Below, piece after piece: positions 8,570-16,410 of a DNA stretch of 37,519 bases (position 1 is its first letter; every line of letters begins with the position of its first letter). The position numbers and the translations under genes were made by a program. Source of the stretch: JAVBLW01 sp031553215 (GTDB lineage Bacteria; Bacillota_I; Bacilli_A; Acholeplasmatales; Anaeroplasmataceae); assembly GCA_031553215.1 (NCBI GenBank), contig JAVBLW010000013.1, forward strand, positions 1-37,519, read 5' to 3'. Under the pieces are notes generated by a model that worked only from the letters and a program-made list of their open reading frames with translations, made no database searches and was not told the origin of the DNA.

Positions 8570-9532
8570 CTACATCATTTTTTCTTTCATTTTATAATAA
8601 TTTTTCTCATTCATAATACGACCAACTTTACCTTGGAATAATTGGTATACTCCCCCAACTAGCCAATATAAAGCCAATGAAGCAGAAGTTAATGACATAA
8701 ATATGAACATAGCAGTCATAATATAATTCATCATCTTCATTTGTTTACCCATAGCATCACCAGCACCGTTAGGTCTATTTTTAACATAACTTGGCTTCTT
8801 TTGTGACAATTTTTGTGACAAAATTGTAACAGCACCAAATGCAACAGCTAAAAATACAATAAATATTTTATCATGCATAGTTCCAGCATCAGTAAAACTA
8901 CAATTTAGATTAAAATAATTAAATAACTTAGTATTAGATAAAGCAAATTTTCCTGGTTCAGTGATTGAAATATTACTTTGAGAAACTAATCTAGTTGTAC
9001 TTAAATTAATACGTCTTACTACTTCATACATTGCCATGAATATTGGAAATTGTAAGAACATTGTGAAAATACATCCAAATGGGTTCATTTTATATTTCTT
9101 ATAAATCGCCATTGTCTCCGCTTGCATTCTACGTTGACTTTCGGGATCTTTACGACCTTGATACTTACGTTGAATTCTTTCAGTTTCGGGTTGAATCAAT
9201 TGCATCTTAATTGATGTATCATTTTGTTTAGAATAAATTGGCCATGCACAAGTTCTAACAATAATAGTAGTTATTACTAATCCCCATGCATAAGAATTAC
9301 CAAGCCATCCACCGATAGTACTCATTAAGAAAGCTATTGGATAAGACAAAATAGCAACTGGCCATCCAAATAATGCAGAAAAGAAACTACCAAATTTAAA
9401 TTCGGCACCCCATGTAGTATATACTGTAGTTGACCAATTTCCTTGACGGCAACTAGTTAATGCAGCAGTAACTACAATTAAAACAGCAATTAAAGTAACT
9501 TTATTGATATTTCTGTTATAAAAACTTTTCAA
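8570..9532 (-). CDS. yidC: Membrane protein insertase YidC
   Basis: YidC inserts proteins into the membrane with or without SecYEG. The N-terminus has a lipoprotein signal with lipobox LTSC (C28). Core membrane helices surround the cytosolic hairpin QPETERIQRKYQGRKDPESQ (about 123-142) and the Arg in the first core helix (IVRTCAWPIYS) fits the hydrophilic groove. Length 320 is slightly long for Gram-positive YidC. The start is TTG, preceded by AAAGGAG, since no ATG precedes MKSFYN. It lies 2 bases from rnpA. Confidence 0.95.
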   Translation of the reverse strand: MKSFYNRNINKVTLIAVLIVVTAALTSCRQGNWSTTVYTTWGAEFKFGSFFSALFGWPVAILSYPIAFLMSTIGGWLGNSYAWGLVITTIIVRTCAWPIYSKQNDTSIKMQLIQPETERIQRKYQGRKDPESQRRMQAETMAIYKKYKMNPFGCIFTMFLQFPIFMAMYEVVRRINLSTTRLVSQSNISITEPGKFALSNTKLFNYFNLNCSFTDAGTMHDKIFIVFLAVAFGAVTILSQKLSQKKPSYVKNRPNGAGDAMGKQMKMMNYIMTAMFIFMSLTSASLALYWLVGGVYQLFQGKVGRIMNEKNYYKMKEKMM

Positions 9533-9534
9533 AA

Positions 9535-9879
9535 TTATTCTCCTTTAATTTTTATATTTAATTTTTTAAATAAATATTTCAATTGTTTTTGCATTTCCAA
9601 AAAATCAATATCATGAATATTTGTTTTAACAACAATAAAAACATCTATATTAAATAAAGGATCACACATATTATCAATAATAGCTCTAATTTGTCTTTTT
9701 ACTCTATTTCTGATAACTGCATTACCTATTTTTTTACCTACACTAATCGCATAACGGAAATAATTGGTTTCGTCATTTTCTTTTTTATATACTGTGAAAT
9801 ATTTATTGCCATAACAATTTTTTGCTTTCAAAATTTTCTCTATTTCACTACTTTTTTTCACGCGATATTGTTTTTTCAT
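9535..9879 (-). CDS. rnpA: Ribonuclease P protein component
   Basis: The protein subunit of RNase P, which matures tRNA 5' ends with the rnpB RNA. The family RNR motif is in KKIGNAVIRNRVKRQIRAI (about 49-67), with the early FTVYKK and Y..RYAISVGKK strands. Length 114 is normal. GGAGGAC precedes the ATG. It lies in the conserved rpmH-rnpA-yidC order, but a hairpin with T-tract separates it from rpmH. Confidence 0.96.
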   Translation of the reverse strand: MKKQYRVKKSSEIEKILKAKNCYGNKYFTVYKKENDETNYFRYAISVGKKIGNAVIRNRVKRQIRAIIDNMCDPLFNIDVFIVVKTNIHDIDFLEMQKQLKYLFKKLNIKIKGE

Positions 9880-9902
9880 ATTTGTCCTCCATTATATCAG
9901 AG

Positions 9903-9953
9903 AAATAAAAAGGACTGCTCTTATTTATTTAAAAAATTAATTCGAGTAGTCCT
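9903..9953 (-). terminator. Hairpin with T-tract between rpmH and rnpA
   Basis: On the minus strand AGGACTACTC and GAGCAGTCCT pair (one mismatch-like G-U) across a 23-base AT loop, followed by TTTTTATTT. A TGATATAAT nonamer lies immediately after (9891-9899), overlapping the rnpA ribosome site. It could attenuate rnpA relative to the abundant rpmH transcript or be an RNA-processing site. Confidence 0.6.
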
Positions 9954-9980
9954 AGTTTGTAATTTTATATTTAAATATTA

Positions 9981-10115
9981 TTAAACAGTTAATTGTTTAC
10001 GTCCTTTTTTACGTCTACGAGCTAATACTAAACGCCCACCAACGCTAGACATTCTCGCACGGAAACCATGAGTAACTTTTCTTTTATGTTTATTAGGTTG
10101 ATATGTTCTCTTCAT
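9981..10115 (-). CDS. rpmH: Ribosomal protein bL34
   Basis: A 44-codon gene: MKRTYQPNKHKRKVTHGFRA, then RMSSVGGRLVLARRRKKGRK and QLTV. This is a full, typical L34 (MKRTYQP...HGF..RM.T..GR.VL..RR.KGR..L). It is the first gene of the leftward origin operon. A near-consensus promoter lies upstream and AGGCAGG precedes the ATG. Confidence 0.97.
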   Translation of the reverse strand: MKRTYQPNKHKRKVTHGFRARMSSVGGRLVLARRRKKGRKQLTV

Positions 10116-10154
10116 AATTAAATACCTGCCTTTCTTACGAAACCACGCGTTAAA

Positions 10155-10183
10155 ATGATATCAAATAACTCTTTCTTTGTCAA
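10155..10183 (-). promoter_or_regulatory. Promoter of rpmH operon
   Basis: On the minus strand TTGACA (10178-10183), exactly 17 bases, then TATCAT (10155-10160) with a TG just upstream of the -10. It is the best -35/-10 match in the origin region. Confidence 0.8.
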
Positions 10184-10199
10184 CTCAAAAAAGAACTTA

Positions 10200-10500
10200 T
10201 TTTTTTTCTTAGTTCAAAAATTTACAAAACTTTACTTATTAACAAAATAATTAACACTTTTTTTACATTAATTGTGGATAACTTATCAACATTTTTGGTT
10301 AATTGTGGAAAAAGTTGATAAGTCATATTTTCGGCTTACCTAAAGCATTTTTTTATATTAATTATAAACATATTACCCACAATTTTTTTATATAAACTTA
10401 AAGTTATCCACATTTTTGGTGGAAAACTTCTTATTTTCTTTTTTGGATAATGTGTTATAACTATATTGCTTTAAAATAAAAATAGCAAAAGGGTGAAATT
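10200..10500. other. oriC: oriC, DnaA-box cluster upstream of dnaA
   Basis: An AT-rich non-coding stretch between rpmH and dnaA. DnaA boxes: perfect TTATCCACA at 10404-10412 and its complement at 10273-10281; one-mismatch boxes at 10283-10291 (TTATCAACA), 10304-10312 (complement TTTTCCACA), 10373-10381 (TTACCCACA) and 10442-10450 (complement TTATCCAAA). The flanking genes point away from it. The last boxes lie just before dnaA, fitting autoregulation. Confidence 0.9.
10453..10461 (+). promoter_or_regulatory. Likely dnaA promoter (extended -10)
   Basis: TGTTATAAC, an extended -10, lies about 41 bases before the dnaA ATG with a weak -35. A DnaA-box-like sequence ends three bases upstream. Confidence 0.45.
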
Positions 10501-10502
10501 TT

Positions 10503-11843
10503 ATGCAGAAATATCAAGACATTTGGAATACTACATTAGAACAATTATCTCAAAATTATTCTGAAGATATTTTTAATGAAATTTTTGGTGAATCAAAAAA
10601 AGTTGTCAAAATATCTAATGGATTAGTATATATACTAGTTCCTAGTCTTTACATTCAAACAAAAATTAATTATACATATAGTCAAAAAATAAAAACCATA
10701 GTAGATAATATAAGTGATGAAGCAATTAAATTTAAATTTATTACTGCAGATGAATTAGTTTCACCTCAAAATAAAATTATTGAACCTGAAAAAACTAAAA
10801 AAGTTTATGATAGTTTTTTAAATGAAAATTATACTTTTGAATCATTCGTTGTTGGTGAATCTAATAGATTTAGTGTTAGATCTGCTATGATGGTTGCGGA
10901 ACAACCAGGACAATTTGCCAATCCTTTATATATATTTGGTGGTGTTGGTCTTGGAAAAACACATTTAATGCAATCAATAGGTAATTATGTATTAGAAAAA
11001 GATATAAATAAACGAGTTTTATATATTCAAGCTCAAAATTTTATTGTAGATTATTCAAAAGCTACACAAAGTGGAAATATGGAAGCTTTTGAACAAAAAT
11101 ATAATGATTTAGATGTACTTTTAGTAGATGATATTCAAATGTTAGAAATTGGAAAAAAATCGCAACAAGAATTTTTTAAATTATTTTGTGATATGCATGA
11201 TGCAGGTAAACAAATAGTTATTACTTCCGATTGTCCAGCTGATCAATTAAAAGGAATTATGGACCGTTTAACTTCTCGTTTTAGTTGGGGAATGTCAGTT
11301 GATATTAAACAACCTAATTTAGAACATAGAGTTAATATTTTAAAAAGAAAACTTGTAGAATCCCCAGATGCTAATAAAGATATTGATAATGAAATTTTTG
11401 AATATATTGCTAATAATTATATTAATAATATAAGAGAATTAGAAGGTGCATTTAGAAGAGTTTTATCTTATAGTGTCATTTTTAATCAAAATATTACTCT
11501 TAATTTAGTAAAAGAAGCTTTAGAACCATTATTAAAAAATAGAAAAATTGATGGTACAGAAGATAAATATGAAAATTTAAAAAGTATTATTGCTGCATTT
11601 TATCAGGTTTCAGTTGAAGATATTATTGGTAAAAAAAGAACTAATAATTTAATTGTTCCTAGACATATTTGTATGTATTTATTAAAAACAAAGTATGATT
11701 TACCTTATAAAAAAATAGGAATGTTATTAGGTGATAGAGATCATTCTACTGTTATGTCTGGTTGTTCTAAAATTGAACAAGATTTAAAAAATAATAAAGA
11801 ATTAAAATTAGCAATTGATACAATTCTTAAAAAATTAGAATAA
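10503..11843 (+). CDS. dnaA: Chromosomal replication initiator DnaA
   Basis: DnaA binds DnaA boxes and melts the origin. At 446 residues it has domain I (1-85), a short linker, and the AAA+ domain (about 105-320) with Walker A GGVGLGKTH (146-154) and Walker B LLVDDIQ; the C-terminal DNA-binding domain carries the signature RDHSTVMSGCSKIE. A GGGTG site precedes the ATG. DnaA boxes lie on both sides of the gene. Confidence 0.98.
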   Translation: MQKYQDIWNTTLEQLSQNYSEDIFNEIFGESKKVVKISNGLVYILVPSLYIQTKINYTYSQKIKTIVDNISDEAIKFKFITADELVSPQNKIIEPEKTKKVYDSFLNENYTFESFVVGESNRFSVRSAMMVAEQPGQFANPLYIFGGVGLGKTHLMQSIGNYVLEKDINKRVLYIQAQNFIVDYSKATQSGNMEAFEQKYNDLDVLLVDDIQMLEIGKKSQQEFFKLFCDMHDAGKQIVITSDCPADQLKGIMDRLTSRFSWGMSVDIKQPNLEHRVNILKRKLVESPDANKDIDNEIFEYIANNYINNIRELEGAFRRVLSYSVIFNQNITLNLVKEALEPLLKNRKIDGTEDKYENLKSIIAAFYQVSVEDIIGKKRTNNLIVPRHICMYLLKTKYDLPYKKIGMLLGDRDHSTVMSGCSKIEQDLKNNKELKLAIDTILKKLE

Positions 11844-11975
11844 ATATTCTATTAATTATCAACATTTTATGATATAATAAAAACATAGTATTTAAGCCAT
11901 TTTTTTAACTTATCCACTATCCACAATCATAATAATAATAAAATTATAATATAAATAATGAAAGAGAGAAAAATT
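11844..11975. other. oriC: Second oriC part: DnaA boxes and AT-rich stretch between dnaA and dnaN
   Basis: DnaA-box-like sites at 11856-11864 (TTATCAACA) and an overlapping pair at 11910-11918 (TTATCCACT) and 11917-11925 (CTATCCACA). Three bases later, at 11929-11941, comes a run of ATA triplets within pure A/T. Boxes followed by triplets resemble the B. subtilis unwinding site (DnaA-trio). Here the triplets are ATA rather than the GAT type, so the assignment is tentative. Confidence 0.7.
11870..11878 (+). promoter_or_regulatory. Extended -10 promoter of dnaN
   Basis: TGATATAAT between dnaA and dnaN, inside the second oriC part, so DnaA binding nearby could influence it. Confidence 0.5.
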
Positions 11976-13118
11976 ATGAATTTCACAATTGACAGAGACA
12001 TTTTTTTAGAAAATTTAAATATTATATCTCGAGGATTACCAGTCAAAAGCTCTATGCCTATATTAACTGGAATTAAATTAGAAGTAACAGATAATGATTT
12101 GTTTATGACAAGTTCAAATATGTATATATCTATAGAAGTTATGATTAGTGATAAATCATTAAATGTAACTGAAAAAGGAAAAACAATTATTCCAGGTAAA
12201 TTTTTTATAGATATTATTAGAAAAGTTAATAGTAAAACTATAAGTTTATCATTAATAGAAAATAAAATATTATTAATAAAAGTGGATAGAGGAGAATATA
12301 AACTTAATGTTATGGATATAATGGATTATCCAAATATTAATTTTGTTGTATTAGAAAATCCTTTAATATTAAATGCAAAAACTTTTAAAACTATAATAAA
12401 AGAAACTTGTTTTGCAACTTCTATAAGTGAGAAAAAACCAATATTAACAGGAGTAAATTTTAAATTAAATGAAAATTCATTAAAATGTATTTCTACAGAC
12501 TCATATAGATTAAGCCAAAAAGTTATTACATTAGAAGAAAATTCAAATGATTTTAATATAACTATTCCTAATAAATCATTAGAAGAATTATCAAAAGTAT
12601 TAGATAATTATGATGATAATATAAGTGTATATTTTTCTAATAATAAAATTTTATTTAAATATAATAATGTTTTATTTCAAACAAGATTATTAGATGGAAG
12701 TTATCCTGATACATCTAAATTAATTCCAAGTAGTTTTCCAATTAAATTAATATTTAATAAAGATGAACTTATTGAAGCTGTAGAAAGGGTTTCATTATTA
12801 TCACCTAGAGATAAAGAAAAAGATAGAGAAATAACATATAGTATTATTAAATTAAATATTAGTAAAAATAAAAAAATAGAAATAACATCTAATAATAATC
12901 AAATTGGAGAAGCTAAAGAAGAATTAATAGCTTTAGATATTCAATGTGAAAATGGTTTAAAAATAGCATTTAGTTCTAAATATTTAATAGATGCATTAAG
13001 ATCTTTTGATACTGTTGAAGTTGCTATTGAATTATCAAGTGAAGTAAAACCATTTATTTTAACTAATAATTTAGATAATAATTTAATTCAATTAATATTA
13101 CCAGTAAGAATGGATTAA
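11976..13118 (+). CDS. dnaN: DNA polymerase III beta clamp
   Basis: The sliding clamp that holds the polymerase on DNA. Three clamp repeats cover 380 residues; typical segments are MNFTIDRDIFLENL at the start, STDSYRLS (family TDSYRLA/S) near 172, and LPVRMD at the end. I chose the ATG at 11976. A more upstream in-frame ATG at 11958 would add six residues, but these codons are the purine-rich ribosome site, and MNFTIDRD matches the family's start. A strong terminator follows. Confidence 0.97.
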   Translation: MNFTIDRDIFLENLNIISRGLPVKSSMPILTGIKLEVTDNDLFMTSSNMYISIEVMISDKSLNVTEKGKTIIPGKFFIDIIRKVNSKTISLSLIENKILLIKVDRGEYKLNVMDIMDYPNINFVVLENPLILNAKTFKTIIKETCFATSISEKKPILTGVNFKLNENSLKCISTDSYRLSQKVITLEENSNDFNITIPNKSLEELSKVLDNYDDNISVYFSNNKILFKYNNVLFQTRLLDGSYPDTSKLIPSSFPIKLIFNKDELIEAVERVSLLSPRDKEKDREITYSIIKLNISKNKKIEITSNNNQIGEAKEELIALDIQCENGLKIAFSSKYLIDALRSFDTVEVAIELSSEVKPFILTNNLDNNLIQLILPVRMD

Positions 13119-13122
13119 TTAC

Positions 13123-13160
13123 AAAAAGGCCTTTAAAATGAGTTTTAAGGCCTTTTTTTT
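13123..13160 (+). terminator. Terminator after dnaN
   Basis: AAAGGCCTTTAAAA and TTTTAAGGCCTTT form a long stem with a TGAG-type loop, followed by eight Ts. Confidence 0.95.
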
Positions 13161-13224
13161 ATTTTTGTATAGTAATTAGGAAAATAATAAAAAATTAAAA
13201 ATACTACCATTTTTTCAAAAAATA

Positions 13225-13233
13225 TGATATAAT
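13225..13233 (+). promoter_or_regulatory. Extended -10 promoter of yaaA-recF-gyrB-gyrA
   Basis: TGATATAAT about 22 bases before the yaaA start, with no good -35. With the dnaN terminator upstream it probably starts the yaaA-recF-gyrB-gyrA transcript. Confidence 0.65.
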
Positions 13234-13255
13234 TATAGAATAGTGTGGTGATTTT

Positions 13256-13462
13256 ATGAAAAATATTAAAATTAATACTGAATATATAACTTTAGGTCAA
13301 TTTTTAAAAATTGCAGATATTATTTCGACAGGTGGAGAAGCTAAATTTTTCTTAAGTAGTAATGATATTTATGTTAATAATGAATTAGAAAATAGACGTG
13401 GAAGAAAGTTATATCCAAATTATATTATTAAGTATGAAGATACTGAGTATAAAATAATATGA
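13256..13462 (+). CDS. yaaA: S4-domain RNA-binding protein YaaA (RlbA-like)
   Basis: A 68-residue S4-like RNA-binding protein found between dnaN and recF in many Firmicutes. The S4 core reads ITLGQFLKIADIISTGGEAK followed by NDIYVNNELENRRGRKL, the usual V.VNGE.E.RRG.KL. The role is thought to be ribosome-related. The gene overlaps recF by the four bases ATGA. Its stop TGA is one of only two UGA stops among genes called in this window. Confidence 0.93.
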   Translation: MKNIKINTEYITLGQFLKIADIISTGGEAKFFLSSNDIYVNNELENRRGRKLYPNYIIKYEDTEYKII

Positions 13463-14490
13463 TAACTCATTTAGAATTAAAAAATTTTAGGAAATTTGAT
13501 GATTATAAATTATCTTTTAATAAAAATTTAATTATTTTATTAGGAAATAATGCGGTCGGAAAAACTTCTATTTTAGAATCTATTTTTATTATGTCATCAA
13601 GTAAGAGTCATCGAACTAATGATTTAAAGGAAGTAATTAAATATAATAAAGAATTTAGTAAAATATTAATTAATACTGATAAAAAATATGAATTAATTAT
13701 GAGTAATAAAGGTAAGATTGCTTTAATTAATGGAGTAGAATATAAGAAAATAAGTGATTTTATAGGTAATATAAAAACAGTAATATTTTCACCAACTGAC
13801 TTAAATTTAGTATTAGGAAATAAAAGTGATAGAAGGAATTTTCTAGATTTAGAAATATCTATGTTATCAAAAACTTATATTTATGATATGAAGCTTTTTA
13901 AAAAATTATTAAAAGAACGAAATGAATTATTAAAAATATATGATGAAAATAAAAAAACAATTCTAAATATAATTACCGATCAATTAATAGAAATTAATTT
14001 AAAATTAATTAATCAAAGAGAAATTTTTTTAATGGAACTAAATAATTATTTAAAAAATATTCATAAAGAAATGGTAAATGAAGAAATAGAAATAAAATAT
14101 TTACCTAGTGTAAATAAAGAAAATATTAATGAAATTTTTAAAAATAAATTGAATTACGATATATTTACAAAATCAACTAATTATGGATGTCATAGGGATG
14201 ATTTTATAATTAAAATAAATGATAAAAATGTTGGTACATATGGTAGCCAAGGACAAATTAGAGGTTCAGTAATAAGTTTAAAAATAGCTTTATTTTATTT
14301 ATTTAAGGATAAATTTAATAAAAGTCCAATTTTATTACTAGATGATGTGTTTTCTGAATTAGATGATGAAAGACAAAAGAAGTTAGTAAAATTTTTACTT
14401 GATGAACCACAAACTTTTATATCAACAACCAATATAGATTTAATACCAAAAGAAATTATAAGTAAAGCGCAAATTCTAAAATTAGATTAG
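13459..14490 (+). CDS. recF: DNA repair and replication protein RecF
   Basis: An SMC-like ABC ATPase for RecA loading at gaps. Walker A GNNAVGKTS is at 30-37, signature and Walker B in SQGQIRGSVISLK and ILLLDDVFSELDD. The early LELKNFRKF opening is typical. Length 343 is slightly below the usual ~365. It overlaps yaaA and is 10 bases from gyrB, in one transcript. Confidence 0.97.
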   Translation: MITHLELKNFRKFDDYKLSFNKNLIILLGNNAVGKTSILESIFIMSSSKSHRTNDLKEVIKYNKEFSKILINTDKKYELIMSNKGKIALINGVEYKKISDFIGNIKTVIFSPTDLNLVLGNKSDRRNFLDLEISMLSKTYIYDMKLFKKLLKERNELLKIYDENKKTILNIITDQLIEINLKLINQREIFLMELNNYLKNIHKEMVNEEIEIKYLPSVNKENINEIFKNKLNYDIFTKSTNYGCHRDDFIIKINDKNVGTYGSQGQIRGSVISLKIALFYLFKDKFNKSPILLLDDVFSELDDERQKKLVKFLLDEPQTFISTTNIDLIPKEIISKAQILKLD

Positions 14491-14500
14491 GAGTGAAATA

Positions 14501-16399
14501 ATGAATCAAAATTATGATGCATCAAATATTCAAATACTAGAAGGTCTAGAAGCAGTAAGAAAAAGACCAGGTATGTACATTGGAGCAACAAGTCAAAGAG
14601 GATTACATCATTTAGTATGGGAAATAGTAGATAATTCAATTGATGAGGCATTAGCAGGTTATGCGACTCATATTGAATTAGATATATTAAAAGATGATAT
14701 TATTAGAGTTACAGACAATGGACGTGGAATGCCAGTAGATTTACATCCAAAAACAGGTCGTCCAGCGGTCGAAACTATTTTTACAGTATTACATGCTGGT
14801 GGAAAATTTGATGGTTCTTCATATAAAGTATCTGGAGGTCTACATGGTGTAGGAGCTTCAGTTGTTAATGCTTTGTCTGAATGGTTAGAAGTAAGTATTA
14901 GAAGAAACGGTAAGAAGTATCAAGAGAGATTTGAAAGAGGAAATGTAATTGGTGATCTTGAATTATTAGGTGAAACAACTGATGAAAATGGTTCAACTGT
15001 TATGTTTAAGGCAGATAATCAAATATTTACTGAAACAACTAATTATGATTTTGAAACATTAAGGCTTCGTATACAACAATTAGCATTTTTAAATAAAGGT
15101 TTAAAAATAACTATAAGAGATTTAAGAAATGATGATGATATTAAAGAATTCCAATATTTGTATGAAGGCGGAATTAGTGAATACGTTGATTTTTTAAATA
15201 AAAATAAAGAAAGAATACACTCAGATGTAATTTATTGTGAAAAAGAAATGGATGGAATTATTGTTGAAGTAGCTATGCAATATAATACTTCTTATAATAG
15301 TAATATTTTTTCATTTACTAATAATATTCATACACATGAAGGTGGAACTCATGAAGAAGGATTTAGAACGTCTTTAACTAGAGTCATAAATAAATATGCA
15401 ACAGAAGCAAAATTACTTAAAAATGATGATGCCTTAACTGGAGAAGATGTTAAAGAAGGATTAACTGCAATTATTTCTGTTAAACATCCAAATCCACAAT
15501 TTGAGGGACAAACTAAGACTAAATTAGGGAATAGTGAAGTTAGAGCCATTACATCTAAAATATTTAGTGAAGCTTTTGAAAGATATTTACTCGAACATCC
15601 TTTGGAATCTAAACAAATAATTGAAAAAGGTTTATTAGCTGCTCGTGCTAGAATTGCAGCTAAAAAAGCTCGTGAAGCTACTCGTAAAACACCATTAAAC
15701 GGACTAGGTATGGCAACTAAATTAACTGATTGCCGTAGTAAAGACCCAACTAAATCAGAAATTTATATAGTGGAAGGGAATTCAGCCGGAGGTAGTGCAA
15801 AGGCTGGTAGAGATAGTGAATTCCAAGCGGTAATACCATTACGTGGTAAAGTATTAAATGTTGAAAAAGCTAGACTTGATAAAGCTTTAGCAAATAAGGA
15901 AATAGTATCTATGATTCAAGCTATTGGAGCGGGAATTGGAGAAGAATTCGATATTGAAAAGGTTAGATATCATAAAATTGTTATAATGACCGATGCCGAT
16001 GTCGATGGTGAACATATCTGTACATTATTATTAACTTTCTTCTATCGCTATATGCCACAATTAATTGAATATGGATATATTTATATTGCTCAACCACCTT
16101 TATATAAAATTCAAGTTGGTAAGAGAATTGAATATGCTTATAATGATAAAGAATTAGAGAAATTAAAAATAGAAATGCCTGGTAAAGCTGATATTCAGCG
16201 TTATAAAGGGCTAGGAGAAATGGATGCGGAACAATTATGGGAAACGACTATGGATCCAGCAAGAAGAATTTTACTTCGTGTAAGTTTAAAAGAAGCATTT
16301 GATGCAGATCAAGTATTTAGCATGTTAATGGGTGAAGAAGTTGAACCAAGAAAGAAATTTATTCAAGAAAATGCTCAATATGCAGATATTGATATGTAG
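14501..16399 (+). CDS. gyrB: DNA gyrase subunit B
   Basis: The ATPase and Toprim subunit of gyrase. The GHKL domain has EIVDNSIDEALAG and the DNGRGMP motif; the transducer follows; the Toprim domain shows IVEGNSAGGSAK (E425) and MTDADVDGEH; the end is the usual QRYKGLGEMDAEQLWETTMD region and final DI. At 632 residues it is complete. Residue 427 is Asn (codon AAT) in EGNSA, where most gyrases have Asp. AGGAGTG precedes the ATG, and the TAG stop leads directly into the gyrA ribosome site. Confidence 0.98.
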   Translation: MNQNYDASNIQILEGLEAVRKRPGMYIGATSQRGLHHLVWEIVDNSIDEALAGYATHIELDILKDDIIRVTDNGRGMPVDLHPKTGRPAVETIFTVLHAGGKFDGSSYKVSGGLHGVGASVVNALSEWLEVSIRRNGKKYQERFERGNVIGDLELLGETTDENGSTVMFKADNQIFTETTNYDFETLRLRIQQLAFLNKGLKITIRDLRNDDDIKEFQYLYEGGISEYVDFLNKNKERIHSDVIYCEKEMDGIIVEVAMQYNTSYNSNIFSFTNNIHTHEGGTHEEGFRTSLTRVINKYATEAKLLKNDDALTGEDVKEGLTAIISVKHPNPQFEGQTKTKLGNSEVRAITSKIFSEAFERYLLEHPLESKQIIEKGLLAARARIAAKKAREATRKTPLNGLGMATKLTDCRSKDPTKSEIYIVEGNSAGGSAKAGRDSEFQAVIPLRGKVLNVEKARLDKALANKEIVSMIQAIGAGIGEEFDIEKVRYHKIVIMTDADVDGEHICTLLLTFFYRYMPQLIEYGYIYIAQPPLYKIQVGKRIEYAYNDKELEKLKIEMPGKADIQRYKGLGEMDAEQLWETTMDPARRILLRVSLKEAFDADQVFSMLMGEEVEPRKKFIQENAQYADIDM

Positions 16400-16410
16400 T
16401 GAGGTATAAC

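Noticed and set aside
13451..13465. Genetic code 4 (UGA = Trp)
   Set aside because: Genes have no internal UGA, Trp is TGG, and the UGA stops give proteins of normal length.
15349..15549. ORFs antisense to gyrB, gyrA, mgtA, rtcB and the STAND gene
   Set aside because: They are shadows of well-supported genes on the other strand.
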